Source: Ramazzottius varieornatus
Taxonomy: Eukaryota; Tardigrada; Eutardigrada; Parachela; Ramazzottiidae
Direction: 5' to 3'
DNA length: 64,000 nucleotides
Assembly (NCBI GenBank): GCA_001949185.1
Contig: BDGG01000002.1
Location: 1,385,145-1,449,144 of the forward strand
Shown piece by piece: positions 1 to 11,079 of the stretch (positions are counted from its first letter, which is position 1; each line of letters opens with the position of its first letter). The translations under genes were made by a program, and so were the position numbers. The notes below the pieces were generated by a model, which saw only the letters and a program-made list of their open reading frames with translations, made no database searches and had not been told where the DNA came from.

Positions 1-266
1 CCCTGCCGTCCAGACGGTAGTGTGACTCAGGTCCGCAGACCGCCGTAACGGACCGCGTACTGTAGCGACTGCGAACAAATATTCCCGCGCACCCGGACCA
101 ACCGGCGCGTCGTTTTTCGTTATTATGTTTGCGATATCTGAAAGCTTCATCATTTTCCTCGTCCACTGAATTCGTGACAGACTTAAAAGGCCCTCGATTC
201 GCTCGGCCTGATAATTTCCCATCGTACAAGTACTGCTCATATGACCGAGATTTCTACTGTTTTCAG
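1..266. other. No confident exon at window start
   Basis: The opsin exon starting at 267 needs an upstream exon with the N-terminus and helix 1. I found no open stretch with a credible splice donor here, so that exon either lies before the window or is too diverged for me to see. Confidence 0.4.
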
Positions 267-1486
267 GAGGTTGGGCCTTGGGAATTTTAGGTATCGTTGC
301 TTCCATCCTTCTCCCCGATTTTTGTGTACTGACTTCGCGGATGTTTTAGGCGCTGTTGTTGCGGGCTGTATGGTCCAGTCGGCAAAGTGCGTCCTGAGCG
401 AGCATCTGTGCACTATGTACGGCTTCGTCATTGCGTGGTCAGGTATGCGCTAGCTATGGTGATTCCTTATGCCGTCCAGATTTTTCCAGATTTTTCGTCT
501 AATTAAACAAAAATCAAGTCAGAATTATCTGCAGGAATTGGGTGTATTTTTTCCATTGCTGTCATCTCGTATGAATGGTACCGGAAGTTGATATGCTTGA
601 GCAGATCCAGGAATTCTCGGGCCAATTGGCATATTGTTGTTCGGCTTGGAAGCAGTGAGTGTCACGAACTCACTTCCGACCGCACTTCCGTTTTGCCAAT
701 CTTGTGAACTCTAATTATGGTTCTTCTTGATCAGTCTGGTTCGCGAGTTTCGTCGTTACGTGTCCGCCACTGTTTGGATGGAATCGGTAAGTACATATAA
801 GTTTTATGAAATCTTTATTGATTTCGGGTTCCTTGATCGGCAGACTAATTCTACGTACTTCCACGTATCGAGTTTAGCTACACGGTTGAGGGTTACGCCA
901 TGCCATGTTCGGTCGACTGGGAATCGACGTTACTGACCGACAGGCTATACGTTGCATACATGTTCACCTTAGGACTCTTTATTCCGCTGGCGGTCGTTCT
1001 GTTCTCCTACGGCAATATTATTCGGATTATGCGAACGGTAACACATTTCGTTTTGTACATCTTGTTTGCTCACTGGTCTAGGATCTTTTGAGAAAAAACT
1101 GCGTGTTCACTCCTATGCAGATAGCAGATCGACGAGCCACGAGCTGCCCACACATGGCCGCCTTCGTCTCCCGCCATCACATAAGAATGATGCAGATGCT
1201 CTTCGCCATGTTATTGGCCTTTTGTGTCACCTGGATTCCGTACGGTATCCACTGCTTGATTATCGTTTTCGGCCACAAAAAGATTCTGTCGGAAGATGGC
1301 GCCATCTTTATCATGATGCTGGCAAAAGCTTCGATCGGCACCTACCCTGTAATATATGCCTGCATGAATAACGAGGTACGAATGCGATAAAACTCTGGCC
1401 TGGAACTTGTCCCGACTATTCACGATATCTCTCTGCCGTAGATACAGAACGCCTTTAAGGCATGGAGCATAAGAGGTGGCTGCTAA
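267..1486 (+). CDS. Ciliary-type opsin, 5' incomplete, six exons visible
   Basis: This is a light-sensing seven-helix receptor that should bind retinal covalently in a photoreceptor membrane. Exons are 267-442, 535-654, 735-786, 878-1037, 1121-1375 and 1442-1486 (TAA), with matching phases at every junction. Exon 1 covers intracellular loop 1 and helix 2; exon 2 carries helix 3 ending in ISYEWYRK where opsins have E/DRY; exon 3 is helix 4 (CPPLFGWNR). Exon 4 has the loop-2 signature CSVDWES, typical of ciliary opsins and encephalopsins, then helix 5. Exon 5 has helix 6 and helix 7 with the retinal lysine in MLAKAS, followed by YPVIY in place of NPVIY. The C-tail is very short. The first exon (helix 1) is not visible. 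Changes in both E/DRY and NPxxY are unusual and may alter G-protein coupling (inference). The frame is open throughout, so it is probably functional. Confidence 0.85.
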
Positions 1487-2225
1487 TTATAGCTAACAAG
1501 GGAACCTTTCGACAATCATGTGTACTTTCAATGGCATCCCTGGGTGCTCGGGAGGTTGTTTTTTTTCCAACAATAATTTCGTCAAGCGTCAGGTCCGACA
1601 TGCCAGCGTGAACGGGTCGACAAGATGATCTCTTATCATACCCAAACACCCCACCAAAACAAACCTACCGAAACCTTGCGGTGAGGCTGCATACTATACT
1701 CCGATGCATTGGAAGAGAATAGTACTATGGGACGCCACGGTAGTTCACATCTTTGAACCTCTGGTGTCGGAATGACGGGCGAACGCATTGGAGCAGCAGT
1801 CAGAGAAGTACAAGAAACGAAAGTTTCAGAAGTATCAAAAGCACCGCCGTAATGGGAAGTGTACGTGATTATTGGGTTGAAGTACGGGAAAACTTGTTCT
1901 CCATATGAACGTGGCCGATCATCCTCTTCTTTTCTGTGGCTGTTTTCTTGGATAATCTCTGATTTTACACCTCTCTTTCAATCTGAACTGTGTTCATATC
2001 CCCTGACATTCATCGATGATCTCATTTATGGCATCTACAAGGAGGTCCACTAATCACAGCCTCTTTGTTGAATTCTACCGCAGTTGCAAATCTTCTTGAA
2101 GGCAACAGTCTACGCTCAAAACTAAGGAAGCGACGACACAAAATAAAGAAAATATTCTATATCGCATACAAGTTATGATATCCCTATACTATTAATATTA
2201 TAACCAGAAAAAAGCTTCTGAGGAG
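1487..2225. other. Intergenic, no gene seen
   Basis: Downstream flank of the opsin. AATAAAG near 2141 could serve as a polyadenylation signal, though it lies over 600 bp past the stop. No coding potential recognised. Confidence 0.4.
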
Positions 2226-2777
2226 GTCATGGACTATGGGGCGCCGTTTCGTCAAAACTTTTGACGCGTTTTTTCGCAAGAATTCTCGCAGACTTTCCTA
2301 AACCACCGCACCTGCTTTGCCAGGGTTTCAGTTTGCACACCTTCTCATTTCACACTTTGTGAAGCATTCTCGAACCTTGGCGAAAATTCGGGCAGCGGAA
2401 AATGACAGTGTAAAACCGCGTCTTTTTTTTAGCTTAGTCCCCCGTCCTCTGAGTCATACGCGCGCACAAATAGGAACGCAGTGTCTGACGTCACCATATA
2501 GTGGTAGCATGTGCTGTATGGTGACGTAAAAGGAGTCTTGTTTCTACAGGCCTGCGCGTATGACTCAGTGGAGGAGGGGCGACCAAGCAACAAAAGACAC
2601 GCATTTCCATGGTGCCTTTTTCCGCTGCACGAATTCTCGAACTCTGCGAAACGCAAAGTGCGAAATGAAAAATCGCGCAAACCGAAACTCTGGCAAAGCA
2701 TGTTAAGCGGTTTAGGGAACTGCGAGAATTCATGACGAAATAGTTTTGACGCAAACGGCGCCCCATAATGGACCGTT
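2226..2777. mobile_element. Large foldback (palindromic) element
   Basis: Two arms of about 260 bp are imperfect inverted copies of each other. The outer ends read CTATGGGGCGCCGTTTCGTC on the left and the complement of GACGCAAACGGCGCCCCATA on the right. Further in, both arms share GAATTCTCGCAG, the CTTTGCCAG block and the GAGTCATACGCGC block. The arms meet near 2505. No transposase is present, so this is a non-autonomous foldback element or giant MITE. Confidence 0.8.
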
Positions 2778-2884
2778 ATAAGAGAGTTTTTCCAAAGTAG
2801 ACAACACCTTCAAATGACGCCAGTTCAAATGATCTTCCAAAAAGTGCTCTGCGGTACAGTAGTCTGCGTTTGTCTATTCTTTAA

Positions 2885-3360
2885 TTAACCTACAGTCCGC
2901 TCGCTCGAAATCCGTACACGCACGACGGGAGATTATGGGGCCAGTAGAAAAATATGGGACCAGGTGGAAAAGACAGCAAAATGGAAATTCAAACGTAGAA
3001 GAGTGTCCAAAAGTACATCAGCGCGAATCGGTCACGTACGAACGTGATTCCGTACCGTTTCCGTACCGCCCTAGCGAAAAGGCCTCTGTCCCATAATTTT
3101 TACTGGCCCCCTAATTTCTCGTCCTGCGTATACAGAATTTCTCGATTTCAGTTTGAAGCCTGCCAACGTTCACCACACTGCCTGTCAAGCTACAGGCGAA
3201 AAGCACATAAAATATACATCATACCACGCTCGAAGTAAACAAGTAATCAAGTCGCAGAAGTTTGGTTCGTGGGATTGGCGAGCAGCATCATTATCTTTGA
3301 ATGATTTCCGTGTTTTCAAATCGGAAAATTTGTACGGATTTCGAGCGAGTGGACTGTAGT
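2885..3360. mobile_element. Compound palindromic element with nested inverted repeats
   Basis: The ends carry CTACAGTCC(G/A)CTCGCTCG plus AAATCCGTACA in inverted orientation (about 2890-2918 and 3330-3358). A second inverted pair lies inside (ATGGGGCCAGTAGAAA near 2936 against ACTGGCCCCCTAATT near 3103). It is non-coding. A related half copy lies near 62.67-62.93 kb. Confidence 0.7.
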
Positions 3361-3771
3361 CACAACTCTCTCATAACTCTGGAAACGACGTGCACGCAAA
3401 TCGTCCACGGTCTGGATTAAGTTTAACACAGGGCGAGTGCGCCCGTCCCCCCCACCCCAATACGCACTTTACACTGCGCTAGGACCCGCTGTCGATACGC
3501 CCCTGCTCGCGGCTTCGTTTACCAGCGTCTAAGGTTGTTAATGGATGTGGCAGACAGGCATGCGGACCGGATTGGGTAGCAATCCGCATCCATCCGGATT
3601 CCAGTCAGATGGATGGAACCTCCATCTAGATGGTTGCTGGATGGATGGACTACTATCCTGATGATCCGTACCGCATCCGGATTGAAGATTCGGTTGTCAA
3701 ATATCAAGAAATTTGGTCAAGAGTGACCTATTAAGCAATGGTGCCCACGAACAACCTATACTAGGAAGTAT
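3361..3771. repeat. Intergenic with GGAT/ATCC-rich degenerate satellite
   Basis: From about 3540 to 3690 the sequence is a degenerate run of GGAT/ATCC units, including several GGATGG and CATCC tracts. No gene is seen in the rest. Confidence 0.5.
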
Positions 3772-4084
3772 TCACAGTTGAAGCCAAGTCTGGATCGGGA
3801 CTCCAAGAATGTAAACGGCCCCGTGTTCCCTCTGAGGGTCTGATCGTCCTTCCCACCTGGCTATTTCTTCAACTAATTTTTCTCCCGGACTTTGTGTTAG
3901 GGCATTTGACAGTACTTGGCTGACGGCTGTGTTCGCAGTATTTTGGAGGTTTTTGATAGCATGGGCGTCGACAAGAGATAATAACTCCATATTGAACCCC
4001 GAATCTGGAGGAGTTTTACCTTCTGCACTGCTATTGTTGTAAACCCACAGTGCTGACGGATCAGGATATTGTGATGCAGACCTA
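3772..4084 (-). CDS. Candidate C-terminal exon, unrecognised
   Basis: A minus-strand reading frame of about 100 residues is preceded by a plausible acceptor (TTTGTCTTTTAG) and ends in TGA at 3772. The composition looks like soluble protein (helical, LVDAHAIKNLQ and EKLVEEIARWEG segments), but I do not recognise the family. Any upstream exon would have to overlap the opsin-2 relic on the opposite strand. A short Gly-Pro-rich stretch near 4190-4250 on the minus strand might be the preceding exon, but the phases did not join. It may be a real terminal exon or a chance open frame. Confidence 0.3.
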
Positions 4085-4304
4085 AAAGACAAATTATAGG
4101 GCTACATCGTTAAGAAAGAACTGTAGAGATATCTCAACTCATTTCAAATACAAGAAAATCAAAGTTGGGTTTGGAAAAAACGGCAAAGTCATACTGAAAG
4201 ATCCAATAGGTCCTTTCCATCGTTCCCAGGCGTGCCAAGGTGCGGCAGCCCTTAATTGTCCATAATCTCCATAATCTGGTGGAGATCTGGTCCGCATCTT
4301 CTCC

Positions 4305-5031
4305 ATAATCTGGTCCGCAAGCTTCGTCGTCACCTGCCCGCCACTACTGGGCTGGTACCGGTAAATGGCCCTGCTCGCGGTACAAATAACCTTTCTCATC
4401 GATACATTACCTCGAATTTTCTCACTGGATAGATACACTGTCGAGATTCACACCATGGCGTGCTCAGTCGACTGGGAATCGACCCTTCTTACCGACAAGC
4501 TCTACGTTGTGTACATATTCACCGTGGGGCTTGTCATTGCAGTCATTACCATCCTATCCTCTTACGGGAAATCATTCAGATCATGCGAACTGTAACTAAT
4601 CCAATATATATTGAGATACATAATCAATCCTCTATTGCTTGAATGGCTATATGTATGATTTTGCGATAGAGTTCGTCCATTGTAGATTGCCAAATGGCGG
4701 TCCACTAACTGCTCGCACACCGCCGCTTTCGTCTCTCGCAACAACGTTAAAATGATGCGGATGCTCTTTGTCATGTTCCTGGACTTTTGCATACAGCTGG
4801 TTGCCCTATGGAATCCAATCCCTGATTATCGTTTTTGGCCACAAATTTGATTCTGTCAGAAGATGGCGCCATCATTGTCATGATGCTGGCAAAAGCATCG
4901 ATCTGCACGTACGCAGTATTACACACCTACAAGAACAACGAGGTATGAAATCCGGCGGACATTTGATAAAATTGACTTGATCATCGGCAAACTGATCCTT
5001 CAGTCCTGCTGCCGTAGGTACAACAAGCGCT
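4305..5031 (+). pseudogene. Second opsin copy, decayed (helices 4-7 only)
   Basis: This is a tandem copy of the opsin at 267-1486. The helix-4 exon (FVVTCPPLLGWYR, to about 4361) keeps its donor. The next exon, from about 4432, has YTVE, then CSVDWES and helix 5. A single missing base near 4566-4570 breaks the frame before the expected IMRT-GT donor. The helix-6/7 exon (about 4710-4942) has at least two inserted bases, one near 4792-4797 and one near 4846-4850, compared with copy 1. Pieces in three frames still spell the family (FVSRNNVKMMRMLF, WLPYGIQSLIIVFGHK, MMLAKAS with the retinal lysine). A short last exon follows an acceptor at 5017. No helix 1-3 exons are found upstream. Three frame breaks and a missing 5' half make this a pseudogene. 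Confidence 0.8.
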
Positions 5032-5399
5032 GCAAGCCTGAAAGAATTCTTGCATGTTACGACTAAGGGGTGCGGGGACTTGCGGCCTTTTTGTTCAGTC
5101 CAGTGGTACCGAGTGTAACGATCGTCATCTTAATTGTAAAATACGTGTTTCTCGTGGAGGTCCACGTTCTACGATTTGAGGATAACCAGCCCGATAGAGT
5201 ACTCGTACATAATCCTGATTCAACTGCATGTCGATCCCGAATTTTACTAAACGGCATAGAAAAACTGCAGTTCGGTAATCTGCTCCAAATAGATTACGAC
5301 ACTCTAAACATGACTCTGGAGATCGCGGCATGACAGGAAGTATTGTGTTTTGATGAGAAACGGGCAACAAGCAGTAGTAGCTTATCTGCTTCGGCAAAT

Positions 5400-7278
5400 T
5401 CAATTTGTGAAAATGATATGCCTTATCCACGGCAGTGCGTAGTTCACCCTTGCGTAAACACTGGGATTTCCCGGTCGTGAACACCCTCTGCAAAAGTAGA
5501 GTTCCAATTAGCGTTACATATTGGGAGCGTCCGAGGAGAATTTTCACGGGGTTTTTGCTTACTTGGACCAAGATACGATACCGGAGAGTCGAAACTTTCC
5601 CTCTTCATCTTCACAGACCAAAGGTCCTCCACTGTCACCACGACAACTGCTATGTGGTCCAGCCGAGGCACACATCATGTCGGCTGTGATGAGTCCTCGG
5701 TAGGACGCTTTGCAGGTTTCTTGAGGCATGATCGTGGCTGGCGCTTGCTGCAGATTCAGACTAGTCGCCTGAGTCTCGCCCACTTTCGGCCCTGTACTGG
5801 CAAATGGACCTCGCGGCTCCGTTTCACCCCAGCCGATGACAATGCATGTTGCTTGTTCCGTCTTTGTCGACCCGTCGGACAAACAAGCCGGGCTGATATG
5901 CTCGTTGAATATTACGGGCTGAACGAACAAGAGTGTAGTGTTGCGCTCTAAGTGACGTCACTCGGTTCGAGAAAGTGGCTTACCTTTGCTAATTTAAGTA
6001 AACAGACGTCATTAGCAAACGGTAAAGGCTTGTCGTAATCCGGATGAATGTGTATCTGTGATAGCGGTATCACTTCCGCAAAGGGTTGCTGCTGCGAGCT
6101 CGATCGTAACACGTGGGCACCAACCAGCACTTTGAAGTCCGATGGGACAGGCAAGGCTGCTGGAACAGCTTTGCAACAGTGACCGGCGGTAAGAATCCAT
6201 TCGTTGGAGACCTGTACGCGCAACACAATCTATGAACATCAGAGAAGCCGCAACATGATTTTTGGTAGGCTTACGATCGAGCCACCGCAGGACTGTCTTC
6301 CTTGTCTGATATCGAGCAAGGCCACCTGCCAAGGCCAGCTATGAGGGACAGACTCTTCGCCAGCAACGATGCGAAAGGGGATTTCTGTCTTCCGTGCCAA
6401 GCGTTGGCGGGGATGGATACCAATATAGTTGTGGTAGGTTTTAGGCGTAATGGCCGGTCTCCCACATCGGTCCTTCTGACACTTTTCTTCGTTCTCGTCA
6501 ATCCCGTCCGGGCAATTTTCACTTCCTATGAATATCCGAAATTTTCGGTTGAGCAACGCGTATGTGTCTATGAAACACGACGACAGTGAAATCGTGAATT
6601 TGCGAGATCACTTACCGTCACAATATTGTTCCGGACTGATGCAGACGGTGTCGCTGTTAGGACACAGCCTACTTCCGGGTTCACAGACCGGCACTGGAAA
6701 GACGCAACCAATATGGTTGAAGCATCTTAGCGAGAATGCAGTTGCGTTCTGCTTTGCATATAATTCCTGTCGTACCTCGAGCTGAAATGTTGAAGCCAAA
6801 TGTGTTCCAGCTGGCATCCGATCGAAATGTCGCCACCTGAATAATAGCCATGTAGCTCTTTGGATGATGCTTAAAATGTGGTGACCAACACCAGTGCAGC
6901 TTTCAGGACAGGTTCACTTACTACTCTATTGGTGGCTGATCGTAAACTTTGAGGTCCGCTGTGGCTGCAGAATTTTCCAAGTACCACCACTGATCCATTG
7001 GCAAAGGTTTCGGTAACGGTCAGAGAGTCAAATCCGCAGGTGACACCTGTCCCGCCCTCCACCATGAAGAAGATTGAGTCCAGCTCGATGGTACTTCCCG
7101 CTGGTGCAACAATGTCGTAGACGCACTCGGCTTTATTCGGATACTTGCCCGGATAGTTGGGTGAAACAAAGGTGGTGATGCCATGGGATGGAACGACGAC
7201 GTCTCCGCCGCATGCTCCCTGAGCCCTGGTCACAGGGTATAGCACTGTCAGAACGAAAGCTACGAGTGGCAGTAGCAT
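5400..7278 (-). CDS. Secreted CUB-LDLa-chymotrypsin serine protease
   Basis: Seven exons: 7278-6922, 6836-6776, 6693-6616, 6525-6275, 6211-5984, 5945-5563 and 5487-5400. All phases match, giving about 481 residues. Residues 1-19 are a signal peptide. A CUB domain follows (to about residue 140, ending [15 protein letters not shown]), then one LDL-receptor class A repeat with six cysteines and the [16 protein letters not shown] calcium motif. A linker leads to the activation site FRIVAG and an S1A protease domain. The catalytic triad is intact: [13 protein letters not shown] and CRGDSGGPL. The S1-pocket base is Ser (SSC before RGDSGG), as in chymotrypsin and not trypsin; the usual pocket glycines are serines (SWSKGC and NPSVYARV), suggesting a shallow, elastase-like pocket (inference). 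This layout is typical of arthropod-type haemolymph or gut proteases. The substrate is unknown. Confidence 0.9.
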
Positions 7279-8397
7279 ATTGGTGGCTCGTTAGTTTCTG
7301 TTCCTTAGAACAGAAGAGGGAAGTGAGCTGGCTTATTGAGGACAGCGAGCTTATCGCAAACGGTACTAGTCAGCAGAGTTTCAAGACAAGATGGAAATAC
7401 TTCGAATTGTGACTTATCTCTCTGCGGGAATACAAGAGCTATTGTGCAGTATTCACATCGTGAAGGTGATATTGACATTGTTTATTTGACCCTGACAAAC
7501 ACGTCCAGAAAGATAACGCCATGAATGTCCGTTTCATTCTCGTCCTACTCAGTACCGAGCATCTCTTGAGATCGAGAGACCCCTTGGACTTTGATGTTAT
7601 TAAGATTTCTTCCAACAAATTCTCTCGGACTGACTGTTTTGGCGGTGGGGCAAAACTGACCTTGAGTCAAACTTCATGGTGACTAGAGAGTAAATATGTA
7701 CTGTATTACCGGGCGAAGAACGTCAGGCTCGTCTGAAGGACCTTCGAAAGGTTAAGCACTAGACAGCACAATGACAGCGGACGGTCCCAAGGGGACATCA
7801 GTTACTGTGGTTGAAGTGCCACAAAGCATCGACTCGTAAGTCAGAAGTGCGTCGGTGGACCTGAGAGTCATATCCGAGGTGTGAAAAAAAACACGAGTCC
7901 CACAAGCCCTTGATTACAGTGCATCGTATGCTGATGTCTGTAGTCGTACCTGACGTAGATCCGCAGCGCGTGAACCTTGACAAAACGCGCCAATAAACGT
8001 CGCTAGATAGGTAATCAAACGTTACCACTGCATCATAAATTGTGATTGTGCCGAAAGCCTGAGTGTGATGAGGGATAATTACAATTGATTATACAGCACA
8101 CGAGGGAGGATTACTGTTGATGATTCAGTCATCTTGACTAAATCCCGAATTTATTCTCCGAGATCAAAATTGTACGTTCTTCCCCAGCAGTCAGGCGAAA
8201 ATTTAATGCCGCTGCGGGAGTCGTAAGGGTCCGCCGATTAACGCATCACCAAAGGCTACCCGATGGATCGGTTGGCTCACCTACAGGAAGATTGCGACTG
8301 TGTGAGTCTCGGAAAGTCTGGTCAAAACCTCGGTAAAGCAAGTTTCGCTAGCCCGCAACCCAATCGTTCATTTGCAGTTCGTTTAAGCTTGCGCACC
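7279..8397. other. Intergenic between divergent genes, no gene seen
   Basis: Shared upstream region of the protease (-) and the first receptor relic (+). It should contain both promoters. I see no convincing TATA box, open frame or repeat. Confidence 0.4.
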
Positions 8398-9617
8398 ATG
8401 GCCTTCGCTCACGGATTTTCTACCTTCAATTACGTCGGAGGCGCTTTGTGGTTGCTGATCTCTTTCCAGTTGTCCTCCCACATCGGTGCTCAGCCAAGAT
8501 TCCTAGTTCTGCCGCTCATCAACATAAATGGCTGGTACGCGTCCAATGTAGCATGGATGATGCTAGCCTTCGAGGAGATCAGCCAAAGCAATCCCAACGC
8601 TACGCGGGGCTTGAACTGGACTTTTGCACCTCCGCACGATCTGGGACGAAACCGCCAACCTGGCGGAAATCCTGCGGGCACTTTATATGTTAGATTCCTT
8701 ACAAGGCCAGCAAGGAGGTTCTGGCGATTCCCACCCAACTATCATCGTTGGATCATGTACGTCATTGCGGAAAATCCGATAATAGCTGTCATAGTTTCGT
8801 CTTGGATACTGTCGCCGAAGAGCGTGTTGTGTTGTGTGCTAGAAAACTTTTGTTCCTTCGTAGTGAGTGGTACAAGCTTTGAATTGATCGGTGATATCGC
8901 TCGAGGTACAGATATTGACGTCTACCGAAAACCATCGCATAGGTAGCTCTTCTGATACCAGCCGGTTTGTCTGTTGCAGAACTAGACTACCTGGCCATTT
9001 CATGGTAAGTTCTAAGTAGCACGCTCAGCGTTACGTTAAACTGAGAGGGCGCGCGTATGGTTCACCGATTTACGTTTAGTGTCGCCGATGTACCCGTTGC
9101 GCGTACCGATGACCAGAAGCAACGTTCATGAAAACCTCGTCGTTACCGTACAGCGTCGCCCTCTTCCATCTGCTGCGTCGATTTGGCTGGACCAAACTGA
9201 CTATTGTCCTTGATACCGTTTATGAAGCTAGTGGCCCACGAACGCGGGTCCAGTGTGATCCGCTTATCAGGGCCTTACAGACCTCTGGCACGGAAGTCTC
9301 TTACATCCAGTTGCCCACGTCTTCCCTCGGCAACATGTCCGTTGCACTGACCAAAGCGCGACAGTTCACACGAGGTAAGGTGCCAATGTTAGTCTGGGTT
9401 GAAGCGTTAGCGATCACTGTTACTAACTTTGAAAACTCCCGAGTCTAGTAATTTTGCTCTGCGCGCTTGGGGCCCCTCGGGAGAACATCTCGGTGAGTGA
9501 CCTCACAGTTACGGGCTTAAGCATAAACCGGGCTTAATAGTTGCCGCACACATACGCGTTGAAAAGAAAACAATGATTTCGGGACTCGATCTGGCACTTC
9601 ACTAACTTTTGGCGTTA

Positions 9618-9891
9618 ACCCTGTTCGGACGAGCCTCTGATCCATTATACTGACCATATAACATTTGGAATTAGTCCTGGTTTGCTACAGAGCAGTTTGG
9701 GTGCATTTTGGGATCAGTAAAGGTTCATATATGCGACATTTATGTGTATGCAACATGAATATCGCATAACGGTTTTATGTATGGTTCATGTATGGTATAT
9801 TGATGTTGCATATACATATATGCAGCAAACCAGGACTGATCCCAAATGTTATACAGTCAGTATAATGGATCAGAGGCTCGTCCGAACAGGG
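9618..9891. mobile_element. Terminal-inverted-repeat MITE inside receptor relic
   Basis: About 274 bp. The left end CCCTGTTCGGACGAGCCTCT is the inverted copy of the right end; the paired arms run about 65 bp, through ATCCATTATACTGAC and the ATTTGG region. The AT-rich middle is rich in CATATA and GTATG. No coding. Confidence 0.85.
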
Positions 9892-10170
9892 TAGAGATGA
9901 TTAGGGAACTTTCGGCTGTTGTGTCCCTGTTACAAGCTGATCACGAAGGATCAGCTGCTGATCAGCACAGAGTACCGACGTGCGGCGCACTGAGCGAGCA
10001 AGGTCTGTGTGCGAGTAGGAAGACCGGGCAGAACAGGCTCCTCTCTCACATATAGTCAACAAGAGAAGCCACTGGTCGAGTTTGGGAGGTCTTCCGTTTT
10101 TATCCTCATCTATAGCAGCTGTGGTCGTCAGATTCAACACCGGTTGCATTTGACACCAGTGGCGACCCAT

Positions 10171-10392
10171 TGAATTTTAATTCTTTTTAACAGTTGGAAA
10201 TTCATATGTCTGGCCTCGGCTTGGCCTCCGCCGAACCGATAGTCGGGCCGGGATGAATTTGGATATGGACCGAGTAGGAAATATAACGAGAAGCTCTGTT
10301 CGGCTTTTTTAGTGCAATCCAACCCGAGCTGACGGTTCGGAACCTCCAGATATTTGATTTCCAAGTGCTAAAAAGAATTAAAATTTAATAGA
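10171..10392. mobile_element. Second MITE, about 220 bp
   Basis: Inverted ends of about 36 bp: TTTTAATTCTTTTTA on the left and its complement TAAAAAGAATTAAAA on the right, continuing into TTGGAAAT(T)CA. Non-coding. Confidence 0.75.
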
Positions 10393-11079
10393 CCAACACT
10401 GTTTGAAACAGTTGACAGTTCTGTGAAAAATTATGCTCCCTCCGCTATCCACAGGCTGTTTTGAATTTTGGATGCACTGAAAGGTGGAAACGGGGCCTCA
10501 TAGTCTAATTCAAGCATATTTTCTCCCTGATTCTGTTGCAAGTTCCTCTTACCGCCATGATTCGCGACAAGAATATGCGAAAGTTTTATGGAGTGTGAGA
10601 TCGAGACCTCAAAGTGATCTTCCTGGGAGAACGAAACAGTCATTTTTTGCACATGCATTCCAGCTAACTGCCGACAAAATGAACATGACGGGTGGAGATT
10701 TCGTAAGTGAATTTTTCATTTACTACTTCCCCCTTACTTCATGGTGCTGTAGATCTCTGTACAAAGGACCTTCTCAGGTTTTTCTGTTCCTGTACGTGCT
10801 GAGAGTCCCGGAGAGCCTTTTCCAGACTTCAGTGACCATGATGAGAGGGTAGGTCTTCATGACCAGATCAGCTTTTACGCACGACTGTACACTGGCCTTC
10901 CATATCTAATTATTAATGTTCTAACATGATGGAAGCAAAACGAACACGAGGCAAAGTTTGGCCTGTGGGGCCATCTGATCGCATCGATGGGCGTCGTCGA
11001 CGCAGCTGTCGTAAAGTTGGTGGAGAAACTCTGAGCTGCGCCGGTCCCGTTAGCAAGCTCAGAGGCCCCAAGCAAGCAT

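Larger units (their letters stand above)
8398..10852 (+). pseudogene. Natriuretic-receptor-like ligand-binding region, broken
   Basis: Exons resemble the extracellular ANF-receptor domain of receptor guanylyl cyclases. ATG 8398 opens a signal peptide and the first lobe (LININGWYASNVAWMMLAFEE). The pieces TIIVGS, SFELIGDIAR (8864-8905) and ELDYLAISW (8980-9004) follow in good phase. Next come FHLLRRFGWTKLTIVLD (about 9080-9374), ILLCALGAPREN (9449-9492), a block ending DKMNMTGGDF (to about 10704) and RTFSGFSVPV...DFSDHDE (about 10754-10849). Frame breaks are visible near 8625, near 9082-9130 and near 10480, and the expected exon between 9492 and 10430 is replaced by two MITEs. No transmembrane, kinase-like or cyclase region follows before the retrotransposon. 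I read it as a decayed paralogue of the gene at 14960; an assembly error is less likely. Confidence 0.6.

Noticed and set aside
5070-5333. 87-codon plus frame with a hydrophobic start
   Set aside because: Ends just before the protease stop on the other strand; no second exon, no homology recognised.
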